Of a stretch of DNA of 64,000 nt, positions 24,630 to 32,893 are shown piece after piece. The DNA lies in assembly GCF_900142805.1 (NCBI RefSeq), contig NZ_FRCF01000014.1, positions 1 to 64,000 on the forward strand, in the 5' to 3' direction. The position numbers and the translations under genes are program-made. Source of the stretch: Lacicoccus alkaliphilus DSM 16010 (GTDB lineage: Bacteria > Bacillota > Bacilli > Staphylococcales > Salinicoccaceae). The stretch's first letter is position 1, and each line of letters opens with the position of its first letter. Under the pieces are notes generated by a model that had not been told where the DNA came from, searched no databases, and saw only the letters and a program-made list of their open reading frames with translations.

Positions 24630-24821
24630 ATTTGCTGCTTTCATGGCATGAGACGCCCTTCTGTGACACGAAACCAGAGCTTTCACATCTTTCGTGGCAT
24701 GAAACGCCCTTCTGTGACACGAAACCAGAGCTTTCACATCTTTCGTGGCATGAGACGCCCTTCTGTGACACGAAACCAGGACTTCCACATCTTTCGTGGC
24801 ATGAAACACCCTCCCTCTACA
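24630..24821. repeat. second 51-bp tandem repeat array, about 3.6 copies
   Basis: CGAAACC recurs at 24669, 24720 and 24771 and TCGTGGC (or TCATGGC) at 24641, 24692, 24743 and 24794, a period of exactly 51 bases. Each unit has TTTCGTG facing CACGAAA about 20 bases on, so it can fold into a hairpin. The unit shares its length, the TCGTGGC start, an internal AAA and the (C/T)ACGAAAC block at the same offset with the array at 1841, while the rest differs. The array fills the gap between the GNAT gene and the end of the DapA-type gene. Confidence 0.85.
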
Positions 24822-25646
24822 TCACTGGTTACCTATCGGTCGCCTGCACACCCATGTTGCCCCATATTCATCGGTCAACGCCTGCTTTATATTCAATATG
24901 GCGTTGCCGCTGAAAACGTCGTTCCTGATATCATTGAATGCCTTTGATTCTTCTTCCGTCAGAGCATCACGTGACAGCAGTTTCCTGAACCAGTCCTTCA
25001 CTTCTTCAGGATGGAGGTTGCCTGAAATCGAAGAAAGACGGTTATATCCCGAAGTTATTTTATCTTCCAGGCCGACTTCACCGCCGGCGTAATAAAGAAA
25101 ACCATCACCGATTGCTTCTTTCAATATACCCATTTTATCGCTGTCACCCGGGTCTTTTATTCCTATGACCCGGGTGTTGCGGCTCAAAGTGATGATGCTT
25201 TCCGCTGATAAATCAAAGCCCGTACGACCAGGGTTATTATATAGAATGACCGGCTTGCCAGCCGCCTCTATGATTATTTCCGAATAAGCCACGGCTTCTT
25301 CCTGAGAAGGGATGATATAGGGCGGATAGCCCAGCATCATCGCTGAAATATTCGACTCCCCCACCCTGGATGCCAATTCTTCTGCATCTTTTTGCCTGAT
25401 TGCTGAGACGCCCATGATGATTTCCATTTCCTCAGTTAAGGATGGCTCATTCTCAATTGCCTCGAGCAGGCTCACCTTCTCCTCCAGACTTAAACTATGT
25501 TGTTCACCGGTGGTCCCGGAAACCATGACGGAGCGGATACCGCGTGAATACAAAATTTTAACATGCTTGATCGTCTTCCCGATATTTAAGGACTCGTCCT
25601 CATCAAACGCTGTAGGTACCGCAACATGCATCTTTTCTTTCAACAT
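24822..25646 (-). CDS. DapA/N-acetylneuraminate lyase family protein
   Basis: A 274-residue class I aldolase-fold protein. It shows the GTTGEQHSLS loop, the catalytic tyrosine in ILYNNPGRTG and the Schiff-base lysine in VIGIKDPGD. The family includes dihydrodipicolinate synthase, 2-keto-3-deoxy acid aldolases and dehydratases, and pyrroline-hydroxy-carboxylate deaminase. In this catabolic island a role in keto-acid cleavage is more likely than lysine synthesis. The ATG at 25646 has AAAGGA nine bases upstream. The C-terminus runs up to the repeat array, and its last residues (WVCRRPIGNQ) look unlike the family end. Confidence 0.82.
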   Translation of the reverse strand: MLKEKMHVAVPTAFDEDESLNIGKTIKHVKILYSRGIRSVMVSGTTGEQHSLSLEEKVSLLEAIENEPSLTEEMEIIMGVSAIRQKDAEELASRVGESNISAMMLGYPPYIIPSQEEAVAYSEIIIEAAGKPVILYNNPGRTGFDLSAESIITLSRNTRVIGIKDPGDSDKMGILKEAIGDGFLYYAGGEVGLEDKITSGYNRLSSISGNLHPEEVKDWFRKLLSRDALTEEESKAFNDIRNDVFSGNAILNIKQALTDEYGATWVCRRPIGNQ

Positions 25647-25677
25647 ACAACTGCATCCTTTCAAATTGATATAAAAA

Positions 25678-25712
25678 TAGAGGGATAAAACCTATGCAGG
25701 TTCTATCCCTAA
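25678..25712 (-). terminator. rho-independent terminator after the dehydrogenase-aminotransferase gene
   Basis: On the minus strand AGGGATAGAACC faces GGTTTTATCCCT across TGCATA, followed by CTATTTTTAT. It separates the long fusion gene from the DapA-type gene, which would need readthrough or its own promoter. Confidence 0.75.
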
Positions 25713-25741
25713 TTAATCCATTATACTTCCCTATGATTATA

Positions 25742-28126
25742 TCACTTTCCAGCATGCTCGATTGCTTCTCCAAGTATCTCCAATCCTTTATTTAATTCTT
25801 CCTCTGTAATAACAAGTGGTGTCAGGAAGCGGATGACATTATCAAATACCCCGGCTGACAGCAAAACCAATCCATTCTCATTAGCATAACTGGTTATTTT
25901 GTTCTTAGTTTCTTTGTCCGGGGTGTGCCTCTTATCATCCTTTATAATTTCAACTGCAACCATAGCTCCTGAACGCCTAATCTCTCCAATAAACGAATGG
26001 CGTTCTTGATAATTTTTCAAAAGCTCCTCCAATTTCTGACCAATCTTTTCCGCTTTATTACAGAGATCTTCCTCTTGGATGACTTCCAACACTGCCAGCC
26101 CAGCTGCACAGGCAACCGGATTCCCAGCAAATGTACCACCAATCTCACCTGTTGCGGCCGAGTCAAGAATTTCTGATCTCCCCACTACCCCGCTTAAAGG
26201 CAGGCCTGCAGATAATGATTTTGAAACCACCATGAGATCAGGCTCTGTTCCAAAATGTTCGGATGCAAACAATTTACCGGTCCGACCAAAGCCCGTTTGA
26301 ATTTCATCGGCGATAAAAACAATATCATGCTTTTTACAGAATTGTGCGACTGCGTTTACAAAGCTTTTTGGGGGAATCAAAAATCCTGCTTCGCCCTGGA
26401 TGGGTTCCATAACCACACATGCCACATTTTCAGGTGCTACTGTTTCTATGAAGAACTTATAAAAATCATCTGTAATCATTTCAGTATATTCCTCTTCAGT
26501 CAACGACGGATGTCTACGGTATACATTGGGATAGGGCGCATGATATATATCTGATGCGAATGGACCGAAACCATTTTTATAAGGCTTCACTTTACTTGTC
26601 ATACTCATCGTAAGGTTTGTGCGTCCGTGGAACCCTCCTTTAAAGGAGACGACGGCCGCCCTGCCGGTGTATTTCCTTGCCATCTTAACTGCATTTTCTA
26701 CTCCTTCAGCACCAGAATTAAAAAAAGCTGCTTTTTTTTCAAAATCACCTGGTGTGAGGCCGCATAGCTTTTCTGCCAGTTCTATATAGCTTTCATACAT
26801 GATACAATTGAAACCTGGATGTAAAAATTTTTCAGCTTGGTTTTTGACTGCTTCTGTAACCTTCGGGTGGCTATGCCCGACATTCAAGACCCCGATTGCA
26901 CCTCCAAAATCAATCACTTCTCTGCCTTCAGGGTCTGTTATCGTCGCCCCCCGGGCGTAAGATGCGATACTCTTATTACCATTGCTGATGCTTTTGGAAA
27001 CGAATTGCTCTCTCTTTTTCTGAAGCTCCTGAGTTCTGTCCATATTAATGTAACCCCTTTCATATTTTTCAAGCAGTTTAATAAAATGATCGCCAACCTC
27101 TGAAGTCGATGCTTTACCTCCCAAATCGCTAGTTAACACATCTTTATCGTTTAATATAGTAACTATTGCCTTTAAAATGATTTCTCCCCATTCTTTTTCT
27201 TCAAAGTAATCCATCATCTGACTGACTGACCAAATAGCAGCGAGTGGGTTTGCAATGTCCTGTCCCGCGATATCTGGGGCTGACCCATGCACAGGCTCGA
27301 ACATTGAAGGATAATTCTTTTCAGGATTAATATTGGCTCCGGTGGCTAATCCAAGACCCCCTGTAATACCAGCACCTATATCAGTTAAGATATCTCCAAA
27401 CAGGTTTGAAGTCACAACAATCTCAAACCTGCCTGGATCCGAGACAAAGTACAAACTTGCAGCATCCACCAGATATGAGTACGTTTTAACGTCAGGGTAC
27501 TCTTTGCCTACTTCCTCAAAAACTTCATCCCAGAAGACCATCGAATAGTTCAAAGCATTACCTTTGCTTACACTGGTTAAAGTTTTACCTTGCTTATGTG
27601 CCTCTTCGTATGCATAACGGATAATCCTCTCGGTCCCTTTTCTTGAAAATACCCCAGTCTGCAGTACGACTTCTTCAGGTTCCCCTTTGTACAGCCACTC
27701 ACCTGCACCAGAATATTCGCCCTCGCTGTTTTCTCTGATCACTAAAAAATCAATATCCTCTTTTCTTTTATCTTTAAAAGGTGTGAGTCCTTCATTTAGT
27801 AATGTGATCGGCCGAAGATTGACATACAAATCAAACTCCCTTCGTATCTTTATCAGTAAATCCCTCAGAGACACATGATCGGGAACGCCAGGGTATCCGA
27901 CTGCCCCAAGATAAATTGCATCAAAACCCTTCAGCTTATCGATGCCATCTTCATCCATCATTTCTCCAGTTTCCAAATAATACTCACAACCCCAAGGAAA
28001 TGATTTAAAAGAGAATGATAAATTGTCGTCCATTTTTTCAATTGCTTTTAAGACCTTTACGCCTTCATTTATCACTTCATTACCGATTCCATCACCAGGT
28101 ATCAGCGCGATATTATAATTCTTCAT
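25742..28126 (-). CDS. fused tartrate/isopropylmalate-type dehydrogenase and 4-aminobutyrate-type aminotransferase
   Basis: One uninterrupted 794-codon frame. Residues 1-358 form a beta-decarboxylating dehydrogenase of the tartrate/D-malate/isopropylmalate family: LIPGDGIGNEV, VIRENSEGEYSG, the lysine region SVSKGNALNYS and NLFGDILTDIGAG. Residues 362-794 form a class III aminotransferase of GabT type with [35 protein letters not shown] and the PLP lysine in VVSKSLSAGLPL. At the junction the codons for ERGYIN contain AAAGGGG, 10 to 15 bases before an ATG at 27043, so GabT may also be made alone. The paralogue at 39861 has the same leader sequence as a normal separate gene. Confidence 0.9.
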   Translation of the reverse strand: MKNYNIALIPGDGIGNEVINEGVKVLKAIEKMDDNLSFSFKSFPWGCEYYLETGEMMDEDGIDKLKGFDAIYLGAVGYPGVPDHVSLRDLLIKIRREFDLYVNLRPITLLNEGLTPFKDKRKEDIDFLVIRENSEGEYSGAGEWLYKGEPEEVVLQTGVFSRKGTERIIRYAYEEAHKQGKTLTSVSKGNALNYSMVFWDEVFEEVGKEYPDVKTYSYLVDAASLYFVSDPGRFEIVVTSNLFGDILTDIGAGITGGLGLATGANINPEKNYPSMFEPVHGSAPDIAGQDIANPLAAIWSVSQMMDYFEEKEWGEIILKAIVTILNDKDVLTSDLGGKASTSEVGDHFIKLLEKYERGYINMDRTQELQKKREQFVSKSISNGNKSIASYARGATITDPEGREVIDFGGAIGVLNVGHSHPKVTEAVKNQAEKFLHPGFNCIMYESYIELAEKLCGLTPGDFEKKAAFFNSGAEGVENAVKMARKYTGRAAVVSFKGGFHGRTNLTMSMTSKVKPYKNGFGPFASDIYHAPYPNVYRRHPSLTEEEYTEMITDDFYKFFIETVAPENVACVVMEPIQGEAGFLIPPKSFVNAVAQFCKKHDIVFIADEIQTGFGRTGKLFASEHFGTEPDLMVVSKSLSAGLPLSGVVGRSEILDSAATGEIGGTFAGNPVACAAGLAVLEVIQEEDLCNKAEKIGQKLEELLKNYQERHSFIGEIRRSGAMVAVEIIKDDKRHTPDKETKNKITSYANENGLVLLSAGVFDNVIRFLTPLVITEEELNKGLEILGEAIEHAGK

Positions 28127-28150
28127 ATCCTACCCCTTAAAAGTCTTATA

Positions 28151-29572
28151 TTAAATTCCCATTGATACGTATTGCATTTCTAAAAACTCATCTATACCTT
28201 GATGTCCACCTTCACGTCCTAAACCACTTTCCTTCAAACCGCCAAATGGAGCCTGAACTGCTGAGGGTGCACCATCGTTCCAACCTACTATTCCGAAATC
28301 GATATCTTCTATTATCCTCGTACCCTTGGATATACTTTCTGTGAAAACATAAGCCGCTAATCCAAAAGGTGTATCATTAGCTAACCGAATTACTTCATCA
28401 ATAGTTTCAAATTTTTGAATCGGTGCCACAGGGCCGAAAGTCTCTTCATTCATCATCAACATATCATTTGTCGCATTTTTTATTATCGTTGGAATGTAAT
28501 AGTTGCCCTGTTCAGAAGGTTGTTCTCCTCCATGAACCACTTGCGCCCCTTTTTCCAGGGCATCTGCTACATGGCTTGAAACCTTTTCTACACCAGCTTT
28601 ATTTATCAATGGGCCGATATTGATACCCTCTTCCATCCCGTCACCGACTTTAAGTTCTTTAACTTTTTCAGTCAGCGCATCAACGAACTTGTTGTGTATT
28701 TCACTCTGAACATAAATCCTGTTACCACAAACACAAGTCTGTCCTGAATTCCTGAACTTCGAAGCAATAGTCCCATCTACTGCTTTATTAATGTCTGCAT
28801 CGTCAAGCACGATGATTGGTGCATGACCACCAAGTTCTAGACTGAGCTTCTTTATTGTTTCAGAACCCTGTTTCATCAAGATTTTGCCCACTTCCGTGGA
28901 ACCTGTGAACGTAACTTTTCTTACCCTTGAATCCAATAGAAGCACTTCGCCAATTTCCTTGGAAGATCCTACAACAATATTTATTACTCCCTTGGGAAAC
29001 CCTGCTTCTTCAGCAAGCTGCACAAGTTTGATTGCTGTCAACGGCGTCTCACTGGAAGGTTTAATGACAACGGTACACCCGGCAGCCAGTGCCGGTCCCA
29101 TTTTCCTTGTCAACATGGCTGCCGGAAAGTTCCATGGTGTAATCGCTGCGACCACACCCACAGGTTTCTTCCATACTTGAAGCCGTTTATTAGAGTCATG
29201 TGTCGGGATATTCTCCCCGTAAACCCTCTTAGCTTCTTCGGCGTACCATTCTATATAATTGGCTGCATAGTGCACTTCACCCTTAGCTTCTGATAGGGGC
29301 TTACCCATTTCACGCGTCATCAGTTCAGCCAGTTCCGCCTCGTTTTCAATCATTAATCCATATAATTTTTTCAAAAGCGCTGCTCTTTCATAAGCAGTCG
29401 TCTTTGACCACGTCCTGAAGGCATCATCTGCCGCCTCAACGGCTGCAGCAGCTTCTTTCTTTCCACCTTTCGGCACTTCTGATATCAATTCTCCTGTGGC
29501 CGGGTTATGGACTGATAATTTATTTAAAGACTCCCCAGTCCATTCACCGTTTATATAAAGTAAGTTATGCAT
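28151..29572 (-). CDS. NAD(P)-dependent succinate-semialdehyde-type dehydrogenase
   Basis: A 473-residue aldehyde dehydrogenase, best matching the GabD branch. Motifs: [14 protein letters not shown] for the nucleotide, FTGSTEVGK, ELGGHAP with the catalytic glutamate, and the nucleophile cysteine in FRNSGQTCVCGNR. The second cysteine two residues after the nucleophile is typical of GabD. It probably oxidises the semialdehyde made by the fused aminotransferase. It is 24 bases upstream of the fusion gene and closely similar to the protein at 38464, with A+T-richer codons. Confidence 0.9.
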   Translation of the reverse strand: MHNLLYINGEWTGESLNKLSVHNPATGELISEVPKGGKKEAAAAVEAADDAFRTWSKTTAYERAALLKKLYGLMIENEAELAELMTREMGKPLSEAKGEVHYAANYIEWYAEEAKRVYGENIPTHDSNKRLQVWKKPVGVVAAITPWNFPAAMLTRKMGPALAAGCTVVIKPSSETPLTAIKLVQLAEEAGFPKGVINIVVGSSKEIGEVLLLDSRVRKVTFTGSTEVGKILMKQGSETIKKLSLELGGHAPIIVLDDADINKAVDGTIASKFRNSGQTCVCGNRIYVQSEIHNKFVDALTEKVKELKVGDGMEEGINIGPLINKAGVEKVSSHVADALEKGAQVVHGGEQPSEQGNYYIPTIIKNATNDMLMMNEETFGPVAPIQKFETIDEVIRLANDTPFGLAAYVFTESISKGTRIIEDIDFGIVGWNDGAPSAVQAPFGGLKESGLGREGGHQGIDEFLEMQYVSMGI

Positions 29573-29601
29573 AACTGCACCTCAATTTTCATTTGATTTT
29601 T

Positions 29602-30243
29602 TTATCCTAAAAATTTCCCTTCGACATACTTAATATGGGTATGAATCTTATTCTCTACTATTTTCGGCTCCTTTGTTAACAATGCTTTCATTAGTTCCTC
29701 TTGTTCTTCATAAAATGCCTTGGGACTTGTGTAGTATTCATCCAGATACAATAAAAAAGTCCTTATTTGTACTTTGATGGATTCATACAATTTAATGATT
29801 CTGGAATTGCCAGATAAACTAACGATATAGCTGTGAAATTTCATATCCAGATCAAATAAATCCATCCAATCCTCCACACTATCTTTATACTTCATCTTGT
29901 CCAATATACTCTGCAGCTCAATAAATTCAGGATTCTCCAAGTGGGGTAGTGCTTTTAAAAAGGCGTAAGATTCAACCATAAGTCTCAAATCAATAATTTC
30001 TTTCCAATCTTCATCGGAAAAATCAGATACGTATGTACCTTTCCGGGGTTCTATCACTACCATTCCGTCGTTCTCCAATATTTTTAAAGCATCCCTGATT
30101 ACATTCCTGCTCACATCATATTTGGCGGACAACTCATTTTCGATCAATCTCTCACCAAACCCTATTTCTCTCTTCCATATGCTTCGCCTCAGCTCCTCGG
30201 CTATAATTTCACCTAAAGATTCTTTGATTATATTTGATTTCAT
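29602..30243 (-). CDS. GntR family regulator with FCD domain
   Basis: A 213-residue regulator. The winged helix reads IIAEELRRSIWKREIGFGERLIENELSAKYDVSRNVIRDALKILENDGM and the FCD domain follows (MVESYAFLKALP, DLDMKFHSYIVSLSGN, IHTHIKYVEG). AAAGGG precedes the ATG at 30243. The palindrome ATTGTCGACAAT lies 40 bases upstream, and a near copy precedes the divergent deacylase-TRAP operon, so it very likely controls the whole island including itself. Confidence 0.92.
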   Translation of the reverse strand: MKSNIIKESLGEIIAEELRRSIWKREIGFGERLIENELSAKYDVSRNVIRDALKILENDGMVVIEPRKGTYVSDFSDEDWKEIIDLRLMVESYAFLKALPHLENPEFIELQSILDKMKYKDSVEDWMDLFDLDMKFHSYIVSLSGNSRIIKLYESIKVQIRTFLLYLDEYYTSPKAFYEEQEELMKALLTKEPKIVENKIHTHIKYVEGKFLG

Positions 30244-30282
30244 ATGACTAACCCTTTCTTCACCCTGAAGGCGAAACAGTCG

Positions 30283-30336
30283 ATTGTCGACAATTAAACT
30301 TAAATACACTTTAGCTTATGACAAAAATTCTGTCAA
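30283..30336 (-). promoter_or_regulatory. promoter and operator of the gntR-aldehyde dehydrogenase-fusion operon
   Basis: Minus strand: TTGACA (30336-30331), 17 bases, TAAAGT (30313-30308), then 13 bases and the perfect palindrome ATTGTCGACAAT (30294-30283). The operator covers the start of transcription. The same layout is seen at 31470-31521. Confidence 0.75.
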
Positions 30337-30351
30337 CTGAAAAACTTGCTC

Positions 30352-31338
30352 TTATTTATCAGTTACACGGTTTACAACCTCGGGGTTGATTAAGTTGGGT
30401 GGCACATCTCCGCTTAATCCTGCTATAAGATTTTTTTCTGCCAACTTCGACATTGCCAATTCATTTTCTATTGTAGCTGCACCCAAGTGAGGTAGAGTAA
30501 CAACGTTTGATAGCGATAATAGGGGATTGTCTGCCCCTACTGGTTCTTCTTCAAAAACGTCAAGCGCTGCAGCCATTATTTCTTTGTTTTTCAGTGCATT
30601 GTATAAGGCATTTTCATCCACATTTTTCCCCCTTGATGCGTTGATAAAAATTGCACTATTTTTCATTTTCTTAAAGTCTTCAGCTTTTATGAAATGCTTT
30701 GTTTCTTTGGAACCCGGAACCATCAGCACCACAAAATCCGCCTCTCGTAATAAATCTCCTAAATCAAGGTAAACAGCTCCAAATCTGCTTTCCACTTCCT
30801 TTTTGCGGGATCTGTTGTAATACAATATTTCCATATCAAAACCAAAGCGACACCTCTTAGCGACAGCCTGCCCTATGCTCCCCATCCCGATGATTCCAAC
30901 TTTTTTATGGTGAACATCAGTCCCGAATCGGTTAAATTGAAGATATTCCTTCCACACACCTTCTTTAACGAATTTATCCAGCTCCGGTATTCTTCTGGCT
31001 GATGCCAGTAGCATTCCAAGAACTGCATCTGCGACTGTATCAGTTAGTACTCCTGGTGTATTAGTTGCCATTATATTCCGCTTCGTCATTTCCGGAATAT
31101 CGAGGTTGTCGTAACCGACTGACACGTTGGAAACAACCTTTAAATTTGGGGCTAGTTCCAAAAGCTCTTTAGACACCTTTAATTCCAATCCTATAATTCC
31201 GCTCGCTTCCTTAAGTGCTTCTCTGAATCGACCATCCTGCAGGTACTCATAGTTCTCAAAGTATGAGACCTCAAATCTTGATTCCAAAGCCTCCCTCACT
31301 GGCTTGGAAACTCTTGTATAAGCTATTACTTTTTTCAC
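30352..31338 (-). CDS. D-isomer-specific 2-hydroxyacid dehydrogenase
   Basis: A 328-residue NAD-dependent enzyme. It has the nucleotide fold GIIGMGSIGQAVAKRC, the catalytic arginine region INASRGKNVDE, the glutamate in DVFEEEPV and the histidine in LPHLGAAT. It interconverts a 2-keto acid and a D-2-hydroxy acid; the glyoxylate/hydroxypyruvate branch is closest by eye. The GTG at 31338 is the likely start because AAAGGGGGAG precedes it. It is divergent from the deacylase-TRAP operon and in line with the GntR operon but upstream of that operon's own promoter. Confidence 0.87.
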   Translation of the reverse strand: MKKVIAYTRVSKPVREALESRFEVSYFENYEYLQDGRFREALKEASGIIGLELKVSKELLELAPNLKVVSNVSVGYDNLDIPEMTKRNIMATNTPGVLTDTVADAVLGMLLASARRIPELDKFVKEGVWKEYLQFNRFGTDVHHKKVGIIGMGSIGQAVAKRCRFGFDMEILYYNRSRKKEVESRFGAVYLDLGDLLREADFVVLMVPGSKETKHFIKAEDFKKMKNSAIFINASRGKNVDENALYNALKNKEIMAAALDVFEEEPVGADNPLLSLSNVVTLPHLGAATIENELAMSKLAEKNLIAGLSGDVPPNLINPEVVNRVTDK

Positions 31339-31406
31339 TATACTCCCCCTTTTTACCTTTATATTCGGCCTTACCCATATATCAAAATAATCATTAGAAA
31401 TGAAAT

Positions 31407-31521
31407 TTGTCAACAAGATTCATTTATTAATCCGATTATTCTTAATTTAATAAATAGTTAATTATTTTGTTGACATAAATTTTTCCATAGTCTAACATTA
31501 GTATAAAGAATTGTCGACAGT
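31407..31521. promoter_or_regulatory. divergent promoter region of the island with GntR operator
   Basis: On the plus strand TTGACA (31470), 17 bases and TAACAT (31493) are followed 11 bases later by ATTGTCGACAGT (31510-31521), a one-base variant of the operator at 30283. On the minus strand TTGTTGACAA (31416-31407) overlaps a TTGACA -35 box for the hydroxyacid dehydrogenase gene and is itself a short inverted repeat. Both transcripts may be under the GntR protein encoded at 29602. Confidence 0.65.
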
Positions 31522-31535
31522 CCACAAATGATTAT

Positions 31536-31549
31536 TGTAAGCGTTTACT
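31536..31549 (+). promoter_or_regulatory. CcpA catabolite-responsive element (cre)
   Basis: TGTAAGCGTTTACT matches the cre consensus TGWAANCGNTNWCA at 13 of 14 positions. It lies downstream of the promoter and GntR operator and about 40 bases before the deacylase ATG. Bound CcpA would block elongation, so the operon should be off while preferred sugars are present. Confidence 0.65.
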
Positions 31550-31591
31550 TTTTAGATTTAATATTATATTTCACAAGGGGATGTTAATAAG

Positions 31592-32860
31592 ATGAATATA
31601 AAAGAGAAAATCAGAGAGGATATAAACTCGAAGAAAGATGAGTACATCCAGTTTCTTCAAAAGATTATACAACAACCAAGTACCAGCGGTAATGAGCTGG
31701 AAGCACAAACTATTGTCGCCGATCGCTTAAGAGACTTGGGATTGGACGTGGATGTATGGACACCTGATGCTGAGGAATTGAAAAAGAGCGAGTTCTTTAA
31801 CCCTCGTAGAGAGGATTATGAGGGCAGTCCAAATGTAGTTGGAACTTTGAAAGGAAAGCAGAATGGGAAGTCCCTTATTTTAAACGGCCATATAGATGTC
31901 GTGCCTGCAGGAGATGAGAGTAAGTGGATTAATGAGCCCTACTCCGGGACGGTCATTGACGGGAAGTTATATGGGAGGGGAACGACAGATATGAAGGGAG
32001 GTAATATGTCCACCCTGATAGCACTTGAAACAATCATCAATTTGGGCATCGAATTAAAGGGGGATGTCATTTACGAAAGTGTTATTGAGGAAGAAACTGG
32101 CGGGGCAGGAACACTTGCTGCAATCCAAAGGGGTTATAAAGCTGATGTTGCATTGATTCCTGAACCCAGTGAAATGAAGATCTTTCCAAAACAACAGGGG
32201 TCGCTTTGGTTCGAAGTGACTGTAGAAGGTGTCTCTGCTCATGGCGGTACCAGGTATGAAGGAGTCAATGCCATAGAAAAAGGATGGGTTGTTTTTCAAG
32301 AGATTATGAACTTGGAGGAACAAAGAAATGAACCTTTACGTGAACATCCCCTCTATAAAAATAATCCAATCCCCATCCCCATAAACATCGGGCAATTTAA
32401 TGGAGGATATTTTCCCTCGGCAGTACCCGAAGAAGCAATTATTCAAGGCCGTTATGGAATAGCTCCGGGAGAAACCATTGAAGAGGCTAAAGAGCAGTTT
32501 CAATCAATGCTTGATAACTTGAAATCCCTTGATAATTGGTTCGAAAAACATCCAGCCACAGTAAAATGGGGCGGTATTCACCTCCCGCCCGGAGGTTGTG
32601 AGGACGACCACCCTATGTTAGAAATCCTTCAGAATAATTACCTCGAAGTGGAAAAGGAAGAAGCGGTAATGGCAGGTTCAACCTGGGCTACAGATGGCGG
32701 TTTACTTACACAGGCAGGAGGGATTCCTTCCATAGTTTTCGGGCCAGGTACGACGAGCATGGCACATTTCACGGATGAGTATGTTGAGCTGGAAAAAATG
32801 TTTAAAACTGCTGAAATCACAGCACTATCCATAATTGAATGGTGTGAAATCAATGAATAA
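31592..32860 (+). CDS. M20 family deacylase (ArgE/DapE/ACY1 type)
   Basis: A 422-residue two-zinc amidohydrolase. Ligands and motifs in order: LNGHIDVVPAG, YGRGTTDMKGGN, ESVIEEETGGAGT, IPEPSEMK, the dimerisation segment EGVSAHGGTR, and GPGTTSMAHFTDEYVE with the last zinc histidine. It probably removes an acyl group from an N-acyl amino acid or diamine brought in by the TRAP transporter encoded next. Succinyl-diaminopimelate desuccinylase activity is less likely here. First gene of the operon that runs to 35877. Confidence 0.87.
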   Translation: MNIKEKIREDINSKKDEYIQFLQKIIQQPSTSGNELEAQTIVADRLRDLGLDVDVWTPDAEELKKSEFFNPRREDYEGSPNVVGTLKGKQNGKSLILNGHIDVVPAGDESKWINEPYSGTVIDGKLYGRGTTDMKGGNMSTLIALETIINLGIELKGDVIYESVIEEETGGAGTLAAIQRGYKADVALIPEPSEMKIFPKQQGSLWFEVTVEGVSAHGGTRYEGVNAIEKGWVVFQEIMNLEEQRNEPLREHPLYKNNPIPIPINIGQFNGGYFPSAVPEEAIIQGRYGIAPGETIEEAKEQFQSMLDNLKSLDNWFEKHPATVKWGGIHLPPGGCEDDHPMLEILQNNYLEVEKEEAVMAGSTWATDGGLLTQAGGIPSIVFGPGTTSMAHFTDEYVELEKMFKTAEITALSIIEWCEINE

Positions 32861-32893
32861 AATCATCAAATTACAGAGGGGAATAATATTATT

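Noticed and set aside
24822-25646. dapA as a lysine biosynthesis gene
   Set aside because: It lies in a catabolic island, no other lysine genes are near, and the family includes many aldolases and dehydratases, so no symbol was given.
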